A DNA stretch of 64,000 bases from Parabacteroides chongii (GCF_029581355.1 NZ_CP120849.1:5364501-5428500); one strand, 5' to 3'; positions 42,901-51,829 are shown, counted from the first letter of the stretch. Made by a program: numbers and translations. The notes: a model not told the origin generated them from the sequence alone.

Positions 42901-43424
42901 GTAATGAATTCACATATAAAGATTGGACATTGTCTTTCTTGATCGATTTCAAGGCTGGTGCTAAACTATTCTCGGGAACAAATTATGGTTTGTATAACGA
43001 TGGTTTACATAAAAACACACTGGAAGGTCGTGGGGACAACGGTAAAGGTACTATCATAGGTCAAGGTGTTAAACTTGACGGTAACGGAAATTATGTAACT
43101 AATGATGTTGCTGTTTCTGCTCAAACATACTGGCAAGGTATCGTAAGTAACAACATAGCAGAAGAGTTTATTTACAATGCGAGCTTCATCAAGTTACGCG
43201 AATTATCCCTTGGTTATACATTCCCGAAATCATTGTTAGGCAGACAAAATATAGTGAAAGGGGCATCCATTTCATTAGTTGGACGTAACCTTTGGACTAT
43301 TCTGAAACATACCGACAACATCGATCCTGAATCAGCGTATAACAATACAAACGGTCAAGGGTTAGAGTTGAACGGCTATCCGGCAACAAGAAGCATTGGT
43401 TTCAATGTGAATGTCAAATTTTAA
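39984..43424 (+). CDS. SusC-like TonB-dependent transporter with STN signalling domain (PUL 2)
   Basis: The 1146-residue protein has a signal peptide (about 1-29, ending GAQA), then a secretin/TonB short N-terminal (STN) domain (about 37-115, FDVQFSLNQVTLKNVVDMLQ and VVLYAA), a carboxypeptidase-regulatory-like domain (about 130-212), the SusC signature LDEVVVTALGIKRQKRALGY, the plug (about 235-345) and the barrel ending FNVNVKF. The STN domain contacts a FecR-type anti-sigma factor in the periplasm, and the gene lies directly behind such a pair, so uptake and gene activation are coupled. The ligand is not clear from sequence; linked GH20 and GH3 suggest a hexosamine-containing glycan. Confidence 0.96.
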   Translation: MKRKSKNFIAVKSLCIGLSLCCMASGAQAASNSAFEKKFDVQFSLNQVTLKNVVDMLQEQTDIVFSYDHALESIKVNNVSVKAKNESIESILKQALKNTGVNYKIENHIVVLYAANTSKNNARTSITQQTKKVTGIVKDATGEPIIGANVIEKGTTNGVMTGLDGDFTLEVPANAILEFSYIGYAPVSIPVNGQTIFNVILKEDTQTLDEVVVTALGIKRQKRALGYSTTTVGGDDFTVARDPNLGNALSGKIAGVTVAGNSTGSGGSSRVVIRGNASLTGNNQPLYVVDGVPFDNSNMGNAGTWGGLDLGDGLSNINPDDIADIQVLKGAAASALYGYRGGNGAILITTKSGQKGKPVSIDFNNNLTFNTIYDYRDFQNVFGQGSEGQRPLTADAAKATEVLSWGERMDGGKAVNFLGREYAYSPVDNWSNFYRTGVNNATSLAISGAGDKITYRFGVSNTYEKGILPNASISQQGINMNTTYDILKNLHLSVNANYVFEKNQGRSNLSDGNGSTNASLLYRANTFDIRWMERENEDCDWGTTASGKEMIGGTNEYFNNPYWLQYRKVNTTNKNRLTGGITLKYDIFDWLYAQGGITRDGFSFEFRNVQPYGAAADAAGYLQEYEKNYSEMNLNYLIGFNKEFGDWNIGATIGGNRQRNITKQWGTDGNIKSFLVPGFESANNISNRTYLKDYTEYRVNSVYATADIGWKNQVFLNLTGRNDWFSTLNPDDNHYFYPSVSLSWVFSDTFEMPEWFTFGKVRASYASASNGTNPYQNYLTYKLQNYKINGQSVATVNNSTVPNSMLKPVRISEWEAGLNLSFLNNRLTLDAAYYVKNTKDDIAQVTTSNASGFSSAIQNIGEIQNNGIEIMVNAVPVQTSKFQWSTTFNIAHNNSEVKYLGEGVSSLSIDGASARSGNVTVKNIVGMPYGELVGFKYLRDDKGNIVFKDGIAQATSKTENLGSGVYNLTGGWRNEFTYKDWTLSFLIDFKAGAKLFSGTNYGLYNDGLHKNTLEGRGDNGKGTIIGQGVKLDGNGNYVTNDVAVSAQTYWQGIVSNNIAEEFIYNASFIKLRELSLGYTFPKSLLGRQNIVKGASISLVGRNLWTILKHTDNIDPESAYNNTNGQGLELNGYPATRSIGFNVNVKF

Positions 43425-43441
43425 TTTAATGCATTGGTAAT

Positions 43442-45040
43442 ATGAAAAAAGCAATATTATATGCTGCGGCGGCATTTTCTTTAATAACAAGCGCAACAAG
43501 TTGTAGCGATTTTGGAGACGTAAACAACGATCCTGAACAGATGACCCCGTCTATCCTGGATTTTAAACTGGTATTTACACAAGTCATGTCACAAGCTTGC
43601 GGTTCAGACTGGGATGTCTGGCGTAACGGTATGATCTATAGTGCAAGTATGTTACAACATACTACCTCTGTAGACTGGGATTATGGTACATTCTATGCTT
43701 ATTCGGATGGATATAATGCCGCTTACTGGGATGGATATTACAGCGGCGATAGAGCTGCTATCCGCAATGTCTATCTGGTAATGCAGGAATGGAAAGAAAG
43801 GCCTGAATATCAGAATGAATATCAAATGTGCCGTATCATACGTGCATTTATGTTCCATCGCATGACTGACTTGTATGGTGATGTTCCTTATTTCGATGCC
43901 TCCAAAGGAATAGAAGGTGTCGGATATCCTAAATACGATACACAGCAGGCGATTTACAATGATTTATTTAAAGAGTTAGACGAAGCCCAGGCAGCCTTAA
44001 GTACATCCGCAGCCACAACAGTAAAAAATGAAGATCTAGTTTATGGTGGAGATGTTACTAAATGGAAAAAATTTGCCAACTCTTTGATGTTACGTCTGGC
44101 CATGCGCTTAACAAAGGTAGACCCGGGGACAGCCGAAACATGGGTAAAAAAAGCTATTGCCAACGGCTTGTTTGAGAGTGCAGCTGATAATGCAATGGTA
44201 AAACATTCAGACGGCCTGGTTACTGACGATTCAGCCGAACCTTATGGAAAAGTGCTGAGTCATGAAGATCCACAAGCATTTTATCTGAGCGAATTCTTTA
44301 TCAACATGTTGAAAAACTCTAATGACCCTCGTTTGCCGTTAATCGCAACAGTTTGTACTACTCCGTCTGAAAAATGGCAGGGTGATTTTGATTTCGGAGA
44401 TAATGACCCGTCCAAACAGGTCGGTTTGCCGATTGGCTATGATGTAAAAGGAGAAAAATGGGATTTGTCTAATGCTCCTGGCTATCCGGGCACAAACTGG
44501 AGATCCTACTATTCTTTACCGAATCGTCAGACCTATGCACGGCCAGATGCTCCGACAATGTTGCTGACTTATACCGAAAATCAGCTATTACTGGCCGAAG
44601 CAGCTTACCGAGGCTGGATTTCGGGGAGCGCTAAAGATTATTATGAAGCAGGTGTAAGATCTGCCATGCAACAGTTCTCTTTCTACTCCGCTGCTGAAAG
44701 TTCTTACAATCGATATCTGAATGCCGAGGCTATCGATAAATATTTGGCTGATAATCCTTTTGATCAGTCCAAAGCTCTTGAGCAAATCAACACACAATAT
44801 TATATCACGACTTTTTGTGATGAATATGAAACATTTGCTAATTGGCGTCGTTCGGGTTACCCGGTATTAACCCCAGTAAATAAAGGCTACTCAACCTGTG
44901 TAACGAACGGAACCATTCCGCGTCGTTTCCAGTACCCTGTAACAGAAAGCCAAAACAACGAGGCTAACTATCAGGAGGCTATCAGCCGTATGAATGGTGG
45001 AGACAAAATGACTTCACGCGTATGGTGGGATAAAGAATAA
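43442..45040 (+). CDS. SusD/RagB-like outer-membrane lipoprotein (PUL 2)
   Basis: The 532-residue lipoprotein (lipobox TSCSD, Cys21) belongs to the SusD-like group 2 seen as partner of RagA-type transporters (SDFGDVNNDPEQMTPS near the N-terminus; RIIRAFMFHRMTDLYGDVPYFDASKG; a C-terminal NWRRSGYPVLTP and PRRFQYPVTE). Many conserved Trp and Tyr residues in the first third are likely in the glycan or peptide-binding face. It begins 17 bp after the SusC stop and forms the lid of that transporter. A strong terminator follows at 45063-45105. Confidence 0.94.
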   Translation: MKKAILYAAAAFSLITSATSCSDFGDVNNDPEQMTPSILDFKLVFTQVMSQACGSDWDVWRNGMIYSASMLQHTTSVDWDYGTFYAYSDGYNAAYWDGYYSGDRAAIRNVYLVMQEWKERPEYQNEYQMCRIIRAFMFHRMTDLYGDVPYFDASKGIEGVGYPKYDTQQAIYNDLFKELDEAQAALSTSAATTVKNEDLVYGGDVTKWKKFANSLMLRLAMRLTKVDPGTAETWVKKAIANGLFESAADNAMVKHSDGLVTDDSAEPYGKVLSHEDPQAFYLSEFFINMLKNSNDPRLPLIATVCTTPSEKWQGDFDFGDNDPSKQVGLPIGYDVKGEKWDLSNAPGYPGTNWRSYYSLPNRQTYARPDAPTMLLTYTENQLLLAEAAYRGWISGSAKDYYEAGVRSAMQQFSFYSAAESSYNRYLNAEAIDKYLADNPFDQSKALEQINTQYYITTFCDEYETFANWRRSGYPVLTPVNKGYSTCVTNGTIPRRFQYPVTESQNNEANYQEAISRMNGGDKMTSRVWWDKE

Positions 45041-45062
45041 ATAAAGTTCTTACAAATATTGA

Positions 45063-45105
45063 GGGGCAACCTGCTTTACGCTGGCTGCCCCTTTTCTTTC
45101 TTTTG
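45063..45105 (+). terminator. Rho-independent terminator of PUL 2 SusCD
   Basis: GGGGCA (45063-45068) pairs with TGCCCC (45086-45091), with added inner CC/GG pairs and a following TTTTCTTTCTTTT tract. Confidence 0.9.
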
Positions 45106-45112
45106 GTATTCG

Positions 45113-47371
45113 TTATTCTCCTTTTATCATTTCCTCTATCTTACTCTTGTCGCCCACAACCCATACCAGATCATCCATTTCGAAAATCGTATCGTTATCC
45201 GGTGTTATCAGTGAGTCACCGTTACGTTCAAGACCTACGATCAGGCAATTATATCGACGTCCCACATTCGACTGTGTAATGCTTTGTCCGAGGAAAGGGA
45301 AACTCTCATCAACAATAAAGGAATTGACGGTAATCTCTTCCGGTTGATTGCCGCAACTATGCCCATTCTCCTGATCTTCCAGCTTCGCCTGAAACGCTTT
45401 CAGCTGTTCATCCGTTCCAACCACAACAACCTTATCTTGCGGATAGATATGATCTGTACCTCCGGGAATATAAATTTTATAATCACCCCGAATGATCTCG
45501 ACAATACTCACTCCAAAGTCTTTTCTGAGAGGTAATTCCGCCAACGATTTTCCGGCATAGGGAGAACAAGGTGAAACCGGTACCACTGCCAAATGAATAT
45601 CCTTATCACTCAACTGCTTATTAAAGCTGGTCTTCAAAGGGTTCCGTTTCCGGTCCACCTCTTCCCGACGATTCAGATTAGTCAGGAAATGGGCTTCCAG
45701 TTTTGCATATTGATTCAAATCGCGGCGGAACAGAATAATCAAGATCAGGACTCCCACCGCAATGATCGCACCGATACCATACTGCACATGATAATATTTG
45801 ATCAATACAATCGAAACAAATAGAATAGCGACAAACACTCTAAACAGAACAAGCGCCACCAACTTCCCGTGGTTATATTTGTTATCTTTCCACAAACTCA
45901 TAAACAACTCCGGAGAGTTGTTTTTATTGGCTACTAACCCGGAGAGAAAAGGAGTCATCAGGAGAAGCGTCAATACACTCATAATAATACTCCCCCACAT
46001 CTCCATAGCCGGAAACTTTTCTACCAGCAACGGATGAATAACCTGGGTAGACAACAACAGAATAGCTGTCAATAAAACAGAATGGATCAATATCTTTCCG
46101 ACATACAGCTTCAGTAGCTTCCGCCAATCGCTCTCATGATTGATCGTCTTCGATCCGGAAGAATACCGGTCCAGAAAATCACGTGCCTTATCCGGTAATA
46201 CCCTATACAACCATTCTGCAAACGGTCCCGACAGGCGGATAAAATAAGGAGTAGTAAAAGTTGTTATCACCGATACTGCAACAATGATGGGATATACAAA
46301 ATCGTCGAGAACCTTCAGCGAGACACCCAAAGCTGCAATAATAAAAGCAAACTCGCCAATCTGTGCCAAACTAAACCCCGATTGTATGGATGTTTTCAAC
46401 GGTTGACCGGACAATAAAACTCCAAATGAAGAAAAGAAAGCCTTTCCGACAATAGTAACCAGCGTTATCAGAATAACCGGCCAAGCATACTGCACCAGGA
46501 TAGCCGGATCGACCAGCATGCCCACCGATACGAAAAAGATAGCTCCGAACAGGTCTTTGACCGGTTTGATAATATGCTCGATACGTTCCGCTTCAATTGT
46601 TTCTGCCAGGATAGATCCCATAATGAACGCACCAAGAGCTGCGGAGAAACCGGTTTTTGTTGCTACCACCACCATTCCCAAACACAAGCCCAATGCAATT
46701 ACCAGCAATGTCTCATCATTCATCAGTTTTCTCACCTTTTTCAACAAAGCCGGAATAACGAAGATTCCTACCAAAAACCAAAGGATCAGGAAGAAAGCGA
46801 CCTTCAGGATACTGCCAACCATCTCCTCTCCGGCAAACTCCTGGCTCACAGCCATAGTCGACAGCAGCACCATCATGATAATAGCTACCAAATCCTCCAC
46901 CACCAACGTTCCGAATACAATCCCCGTAAATCGTTGATTTCGCAATCCCAGGTCATCGAAAGCCTTTATAATAATAGTCGTAGACGACATCGACAACATT
47001 CCGCCCAGAAATATAGAGTTCATAGTAGACCATCCCAATAAATGTCCGACCAGATACCCCACGATCAGCATCGTTATTACCTCTGTCATCGCTGTAATAA
47101 ATGCCGTCGAACCCACATTCATCAGTTTTTTAAAACTAAACTCAAGCCCCAGGGCAAACAGTAAAAAAACAACTCCCATCTCCGCCCAAAGATTGATATT
47201 CTCCACATCGACAACAGTAGGAAAGATATGAACGTATGGCCCGGCCAACAATCCGGCAACGATGTATCCTAATACGAGCGGTTGTTTCAGCCATTTAAAT
47301 AATAAAGTTATTACACCTGCGGATATGAGTATTAAAGCGAGATCTGAAATTAAATCTGGTAAATGCGACAT
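45113..47371 (-). CDS. CPA2-type cation:proton antiporter with RCK_C domains
   Basis: The 752-residue inner-membrane protein has a Na/H-exchanger domain of about twelve helices (residues 8-385; motifs GYIVAGLLAGPYV, LFALGLEFSFKKL, FSAALGAFIMGSILAET and SLAQIGEFAFIIAALG), four more hydrophobic segments (about 425-560) and two TrkA-C/RCK_C domains (about 590-665 and 680-748). It resembles KefB-like proteins and should exchange K+ or Na+ for protons, gated by a cytosolic ligand of the RCK_C domains. There is no TrkA-N nucleotide domain. It is single-gene; a -7 element is at 47402-47409. Confidence 0.93.
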   Translation of the reverse strand: MSHLPDLISDLALILISAGVITLLFKWLKQPLVLGYIVAGLLAGPYVHIFPTVVDVENINLWAEMGVVFLLFALGLEFSFKKLMNVGSTAFITAMTEVITMLIVGYLVGHLLGWSTMNSIFLGGMLSMSSTTIIIKAFDDLGLRNQRFTGIVFGTLVVEDLVAIIMMVLLSTMAVSQEFAGEEMVGSILKVAFFLILWFLVGIFVIPALLKKVRKLMNDETLLVIALGLCLGMVVVATKTGFSAALGAFIMGSILAETIEAERIEHIIKPVKDLFGAIFFVSVGMLVDPAILVQYAWPVILITLVTIVGKAFFSSFGVLLSGQPLKTSIQSGFSLAQIGEFAFIIAALGVSLKVLDDFVYPIIVAVSVITTFTTPYFIRLSGPFAEWLYRVLPDKARDFLDRYSSGSKTINHESDWRKLLKLYVGKILIHSVLLTAILLLSTQVIHPLLVEKFPAMEMWGSIIMSVLTLLLMTPFLSGLVANKNNSPELFMSLWKDNKYNHGKLVALVLFRVFVAILFVSIVLIKYYHVQYGIGAIIAVGVLILIILFRRDLNQYAKLEAHFLTNLNRREEVDRKRNPLKTSFNKQLSDKDIHLAVVPVSPCSPYAGKSLAELPLRKDFGVSIVEIIRGDYKIYIPGGTDHIYPQDKVVVVGTDEQLKAFQAKLEDQENGHSCGNQPEEITVNSFIVDESFPFLGQSITQSNVGRRYNCLIVGLERNGDSLITPDNDTIFEMDDLVWVVGDKSKIEEMIKGE

Positions 47372-47401
47372 ATATACAATTTGGATTAATCAGTTAGCTA
47401 A

Positions 47402-47409
47402 CAAAAATA
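47402..47409 (-). promoter_or_regulatory. -7 element for the antiporter gene
   Basis: TATTTTTG on the minus strand, 31 bp upstream of the ATG (47371); no clear -33. Confidence 0.45.
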
Positions 47410-47451
47410 ATATTTTTTCAGATTTTATCCGGTATAGACAATGCTTTTTCC

Positions 47452-47459
47452 TAACTTTG
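47452..47459 (+). promoter_or_regulatory. -7 element for the esterase gene
   Basis: TAACTTTG, 49 bp upstream of the ATG at 47508; no clear -33. Confidence 0.5.
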
Positions 47460-47507
47460 CTAGAAATAAACAAAAACATCTATCTATTTACTTAAATCTG
47501 TTTGCAT

Positions 47508-48371
47508 ATGAAAAACAAGATTATCCTCTTCCTTGTTTTATGTTTCTGCATTAATTTTGCAGGAATAGCTCAAAGTACGGTTCATGAATCTGTGAAGTTC
47601 CAGAGTAAAAAGTTGGGAAAAGAAGTCTCCTACTCCATTTACCTGCCTGATGGTTATGCCACTTCAGACCGCCATTATCCGGTACTTTACCTGTTACACG
47701 GCTATACCGATGATGAGACTATGTGGATACAAACCGGTCAAATGCAGGAAATAACCGATCGCGCCATCAAAAGCGATCAGGCTGTGCCTATGATCGTTGT
47801 CATGCCGAACGCCTGGGATACCTGGTATATCAATCAATATGACGGGAAAGCTCCTTATGAGGATATGTTTTTTGAAGAGTTAATCCCTTATATCGAAAAG
47901 ACTTACCGTGCCCGAAGCAACAAAGAATTCCGTGCTATTGCCGGTCTTTCCATGGGCGGATACGGTTCATTCCTCTATTCTTTACATCATCCGGATATGT
48001 TCAGTGCCTGCGCACCACTTAGTGCAGCCATTTTCGATGACAGCGTTATGGAGCAACGCCAGGCCAAGTCACACAAAGACCTGTTCAACCGCCTGTTTGG
48101 TCCGGGACTCGACTACTGGCATAAAAACAGCGTATTGAAAATGCTTTCTGATCTGGATAAGGAGAATCTTCCGCGTATCCGTTATTATATCGACTGTGGT
48201 GACCAGGACGGTTTACTGGAAGGGAATTTCCAGGCTCACCAGATTATGCGCGAGAAAGGTATGAAACATGAATTTCGTGTTCGTGGCGGTGGCCATACAT
48301 GGTTGTACTGGCGTACAGCTTTGCCGGAAGTACTGGAATTCGTAAGCGGAGCCTTCCGCAGAAATAACTAA
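47508..48371 (+). CDS. Exported esterase, alpha/beta hydrolase (esterase D family)
   Basis: The 287-residue protein has a signal peptide (about 1-22, ending FAGIAQ) and the PF00756 fold: YPVLYLLHGYTDDETMW with the oxyanion strand, nucleophile Ser148 in GLSMGGYG, an acid in DCGDQDGLL and the base His in GGGHTWLYWR. Such enzymes remove acetyl or feruloyl groups from polysaccharides, or cleave trehalose/diacyl esters in other groups; the natural ester is unknown. The frame also allows a TTG at 47502, but the ATG at 47508 gives the proper leader. It ends at a bidirectional terminator shared with the asparaginase gene. Confidence 0.88.
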   Translation: MKNKIILFLVLCFCINFAGIAQSTVHESVKFQSKKLGKEVSYSIYLPDGYATSDRHYPVLYLLHGYTDDETMWIQTGQMQEITDRAIKSDQAVPMIVVMPNAWDTWYINQYDGKAPYEDMFFEELIPYIEKTYRARSNKEFRAIAGLSMGGYGSFLYSLHHPDMFSACAPLSAAIFDDSVMEQRQAKSHKDLFNRLFGPGLDYWHKNSVLKMLSDLDKENLPRIRYYIDCGDQDGLLEGNFQAHQIMREKGMKHEFRVRGGGHTWLYWRTALPEVLEFVSGAFRRNN

Positions 48372-48377
48372 TATAAT

Positions 48378-48425
48378 AAAAACTGCGTTCCCAACCGTAT
48401 CACAACGGAAAAGAACGCAGTTTTT
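48378..48425. terminator. Bidirectional terminator
   Basis: AAAACTGCGTTC (48379-48390) and GAACGCAGTTTT (48413-48424) pair perfectly, with A and T runs on both sides, between convergent esterase and asparaginase genes. Confidence 0.92.
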
Positions 48426-48450
48426 AAATATAAAGATAAACCAAAACAGT

Positions 48451-49449
48451 CTAACGATCCGGAGTGATCATATTCTCACCAATGCCGATCCTTTTCTCTA
48501 TCGCCGATTTTCCTTTTTCCTTATACAAATAGCCTCGGAACATTCCGGTCGTATTGAACGGCATAGCGATATTCCCGTTTTTATCGACAGCTATAAGACC
48601 ACCCTCACCAGCATTCACATTCAATTCCGTATGGATGATATAGTCTGCCGCCTGTTCAACAGGTTCCTTCAGGTATTTATAGCGTGCACAAAGATTGAAA
48701 GCCACGGCATGACGGATAAAATACTCGCCATGTCCGGTACAGGAAACAGCACAACTGTTATTATCAGCATAAGTGCCGGCTCCGATGACAGGTGAATCAC
48801 CGATACGCCCCCATTTCTTTTTGAACGTTCCTCCGGTACTGGTCCCGGCAGTCAGATTCCCTTGTTTATCGAGAACAACACAACCGACAGTACCATTCTT
48901 ACGACTTTCCTTCTTCAACTTTTCGATCCATTCCATGGTCTTCGGAGTTGCAAAATACATATTATCTACCAGTTCTAACCCCTGGCTGGCAGCAAAAGCA
49001 TCTGCTCCGGTTCCGGACAACATGACATGCGGAGTCTGTGTTTTAACAGCATATGCAGCATTGATAGGATTTTTAACAGTCTTTACTCCGGCAACGGCTC
49101 CGGCAGAAAGATCCTTACCTTCCATTATGGAAGCATCGAGTTCAAATGTACCTTCAGCCGTACAGGTCGCTCCTTTACCGGCATTGAATAACGGATTGTT
49201 TTCAAAATAATTGATTACCGCCATAACAGCCTGCGGACCTTCCCCTCCGGCAGAAAGAATTCGGTCGCCAATAGTCAGAGCCGAATCGAGCGCCGCATAA
49301 TACTGAGCGGAACGTCCCGGATCGTTTTCCAGCTTGCCAACGTTTCCGGCACCACCGTGCACTACAATCACATATTCACGTTCTTCAGCCTGTAAGCTAG
49401 TGGCTGCACTAAATAGCAAAATAATCAAATAAGATAAATTCTTAAACAT
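48451..49449 (-). CDS. Periplasmic isoaspartyl peptidase / L-asparaginase (Ntn hydrolase)
   Basis: The 332-residue precursor has a signal peptide (about 1-20, ending SLQA) and the plant-type asparaginase family marks: VVHGGAGNVGK, NAGKGATCTAEGTFELDASIM and the autocleavage site before Thr187 in NGTVGCVVLD, then STGGTFKKKWGRIGDSPVIGAGTYAD and CTGHGEYFIR. Maturation at Thr187 gives alpha and beta subunits with Thr as the nucleophile. Substrates in the family are isoaspartyl dipeptides, asparagine, and in the related glycosylasparaginases GlcNAc-Asn. The frame is open further upstream, but the ATG at 49449 provides the signal peptide and sits 31 bp downstream of a good promoter. Its neighbour GH92 makes glycosylasparagine a possible substrate. 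Confidence 0.9.
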   Translation of the reverse strand: MFKNLSYLIILLFSAATSLQAEEREYVIVVHGGAGNVGKLENDPGRSAQYYAALDSALTIGDRILSAGGEGPQAVMAVINYFENNPLFNAGKGATCTAEGTFELDASIMEGKDLSAGAVAGVKTVKNPINAAYAVKTQTPHVMLSGTGADAFAASQGLELVDNMYFATPKTMEWIEKLKKESRKNGTVGCVVLDKQGNLTAGTSTGGTFKKKWGRIGDSPVIGAGTYADNNSCAVSCTGHGEYFIRHAVAFNLCARYKYLKEPVEQAADYIIHTELNVNAGEGGLIAVDKNGNIAMPFNTTGMFRGYLYKEKGKSAIEKRIGIGENMITPDR

Positions 49450-49480
49450 ATCGTACAATAGATTAAATGATAGTTTCCGA

Positions 49481-49511
49481 CAAAAATACAAATAAGCTGT
49501 AATCCGCACAA
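49481..49511 (-). promoter_or_regulatory. Asparaginase promoter
   Basis: On the minus strand TTG (49509-49511), 20-bp spacer and TATTTTTG (49481-49488). It confirms the choice of ATG 49449 over upstream in-frame starts. Confidence 0.72.
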
Positions 49512-49533
49512 TCGAATCATCATTTCCATAAAA

Positions 49534-49569
49534 CAATAGCCCCCGAATCGCAGGACTCAGGGGCTATTG
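49534..49569. terminator. Terminator after GH92
   Basis: CAATAGCCCC and GGGGCTATTG pair (49534-49543 and 49560-49569), followed on the minus strand by TTTTATGG and on the plus strand by TTTTTCT. It separates GH92 from the asparaginase gene. Confidence 0.88.
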
Positions 49570-49587
49570 TTTTTCTATAAAAGATAT

Positions 49588-51804
49588 TTATTTCTTATAC
49601 CAAACCGGTCCCGGCTGGCTGCCCATTTCAAATTCAAGCGTTGCACCACTCATGATCTGTTCGTGGGTGATATAACTCTTATCATAAGGTTTGCCGTTCA
49701 ACTTAACCGATTGGATATAAATATTTTCTGCATCCACACCCGGAGCCAGGATTGTAAACACTTTACCATCTGCCAAATTCATTTTCACTTCCGGGAATAA
49801 AGGTGTACCGATCTCATACCGGCCGCTCACCGGATCGACTGGATAGAAGCCCATTGCGCTGAATACAAACCAGGCAGACATCTGTCCGCAATCTTCGTTA
49901 CCACAGATACCATCCGGGGCATTCAGATACAGGTCGTGCAATACCTGAGCTACATATTTCTGAGTCTTCCAGGGCTGGTCTACCTTGTTATAGAGATAGA
50001 TTACATGATGGCTCGGCTCATTACCATGTGCATACTGCCCGATCATACCCGTACTGAAGATTGGCAAATCTTCTTTTGCATCCGGTGCATAAGTGAACAT
50101 GCTATCCAGCTTTTCTGTAAAACGTTCCTTGCTCCCCAGCAGGCCGATCAGACCATCCAAATCCTGCGGCACATACCAAAAATACTGCCAGGCATTACTC
50201 TCACAAATATCTTCCGTATATTCCTTGGCATCGAACGGAGTGACAAAGTTTCCTTTTTCATCACGAGGCTGCATAAAGGTCGTTTCCTTATTATAGACAT
50301 TCCGGTAATTCTGCGCACGTTTGTAAAACTCATCGGCAATATCCTTCTTGCCCATCTTTTCTGCCATACGGGCGATACAATAATCGTCATAAGCATATTC
50401 AAGCGTTTTGGACAACGACCAGTTTTCCCATTTCTCCGGATCACTGAATGCCGGAACATAACCTAATTTCTTATACAATCCGATACCGCGGTAATCGTCC
50501 CGGTTCGCCGTTGCTATACAAGCCTGCAATGCCTTTTCCGGATTAAAATTACCGATTCCTTTCAGATAAGCATCCACGATAACAGGTACCGCATGGTAAC
50601 CGATCATCATATTTGTTTCATGTCCATACAAATTCCACAAGGGAAGCGCACCGTTCTGATCAAAGAAATTCAGGAAACCCTGAACCATATCATTTACCCG
50701 TTCCGGGTCCGTATACGTATAAAGCGGATGAGCAGCACGGAAAGTATCCCATAAAGAGAATGTAGAGTAATTGTCGCCGCCATTCGTCTTATGAATCTGG
50801 TTATCCGGTCCATAATAAGAGCCGTCCACATCACTGAAAATGGTCGGAGCAATCATAGTATGGTACATAGCCGTATAAAATTTAACCAAATCGTCCGTAT
50901 TATTCCCATTGACTTCGATCTTCGACAGTTCCTTGTTCCAACGGGCAACCGCCTCTTTATGATACTTATCGAAATCATTCAGAGGAGCTTCTGCCTGCAG
51001 ATTCTTAGCAGCACCTTCCATACTGACACCGGAAATGGCCGTATTCACCAGAATCTCTTCATCTTTCTCCGTATTAAAATCAAAACGTGCTATATACGCT
51101 GTGCCGATACGTCCCTTATCTTTGGTTATAATAGCCGTCGTATCCATATGATACCCTGCAAAAGGTTTAGAGAAACGGGTCTGGAAATAGACATGCTGGT
51201 CAGGCGACCAGCCCTGTGAAAAACGATATCCGCGGATCGTCACCGAGTCGACTACTTCTATATAAGAATCGAGTGTGAAATCCCAGTTCATCGCTTTTTT
51301 CAGATTCAGGAAAACGGAGGCTTCCGCCTTCGGAAAAGTATAACGCTGGATACCACATCGTTCGGTAGCTGTCAGCTCTACATTAATATTATAGTCTTTC
51401 AACAATACCCGGTAATACCCAGCAGAAGCAGCCTCATCATTATGAGAAAAAGTAGAATAAATGCCTAACGGCGCTTCAGCTTCTTTATACGGACGTGTCA
51501 CCGGCATAAAAGAGATATCATACAAATCACCAGCTCCTGTACCGGAAAGATGCGTGTGACTAAAACCGGCTATGGTCGTATCCGGATAAAAATAACCGGA
51601 GATACGGTCCCATCCGGGTAATCCGTTATCAGGACTTAACTGCACCATACCGAAAGGAGCCTGTGCTCCCGGATAAGTATTTCCGGTAAAATCCGTACCG
51701 ATCATAGGATTTACATACTGCGCATAATCAATCTCCTGTTGTTTCTCTGACGTGCAGGCCATTAAAGCCAGCAAGGAGACCGCCAATAAAGAAAAGTGCC
51801 TCAT
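49588..51804 (-). CDS. GH92 alpha-mannosidase
   Basis: The 738-residue lipoprotein (lipobox LMACTS, Cys17) shows the GH92 order: an N-terminal beta-sandwich (about 25-265) with GFSHTHLSGTGAGDLYD, and an (alpha/alpha)6 domain (about 285-735) with STFSLWDTFRAAHPLYT, HETNMMIGYHAVPVI, GNEPSHHVIYLYN and the catalytic-region motif GICGNEDCGQMSAWFVFSAMG. These calcium-dependent exo-enzymes remove terminal alpha-mannose with inversion, usually from host or fungal N-glycans. Linkage preference is not predictable here. It is a single gene with its own -7 element and terminator. Confidence 0.95.
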   Translation of the reverse strand: MRHFSLLAVSLLALMACTSEKQQEIDYAQYVNPMIGTDFTGNTYPGAQAPFGMVQLSPDNGLPGWDRISGYFYPDTTIAGFSHTHLSGTGAGDLYDISFMPVTRPYKEAEAPLGIYSTFSHNDEAASAGYYRVLLKDYNINVELTATERCGIQRYTFPKAEASVFLNLKKAMNWDFTLDSYIEVVDSVTIRGYRFSQGWSPDQHVYFQTRFSKPFAGYHMDTTAIITKDKGRIGTAYIARFDFNTEKDEEILVNTAISGVSMEGAAKNLQAEAPLNDFDKYHKEAVARWNKELSKIEVNGNNTDDLVKFYTAMYHTMIAPTIFSDVDGSYYGPDNQIHKTNGGDNYSTFSLWDTFRAAHPLYTYTDPERVNDMVQGFLNFFDQNGALPLWNLYGHETNMMIGYHAVPVIVDAYLKGIGNFNPEKALQACIATANRDDYRGIGLYKKLGYVPAFSDPEKWENWSLSKTLEYAYDDYCIARMAEKMGKKDIADEFYKRAQNYRNVYNKETTFMQPRDEKGNFVTPFDAKEYTEDICESNAWQYFWYVPQDLDGLIGLLGSKERFTEKLDSMFTYAPDAKEDLPIFSTGMIGQYAHGNEPSHHVIYLYNKVDQPWKTQKYVAQVLHDLYLNAPDGICGNEDCGQMSAWFVFSAMGFYPVDPVSGRYEIGTPLFPEVKMNLADGKVFTILAPGVDAENIYIQSVKLNGKPYDKSYITHEQIMSGATLEFEMGSQPGPVWYKK

Positions 51805-51829
51805 TGTTTATAAATTGTTTAAGTCCTGA

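Noticed and set aside
49450..49536. Upstream extension of the asparaginase gene
   Set aside because: It would bury the signal peptide, and a good promoter (49481-49511) lies inside it.
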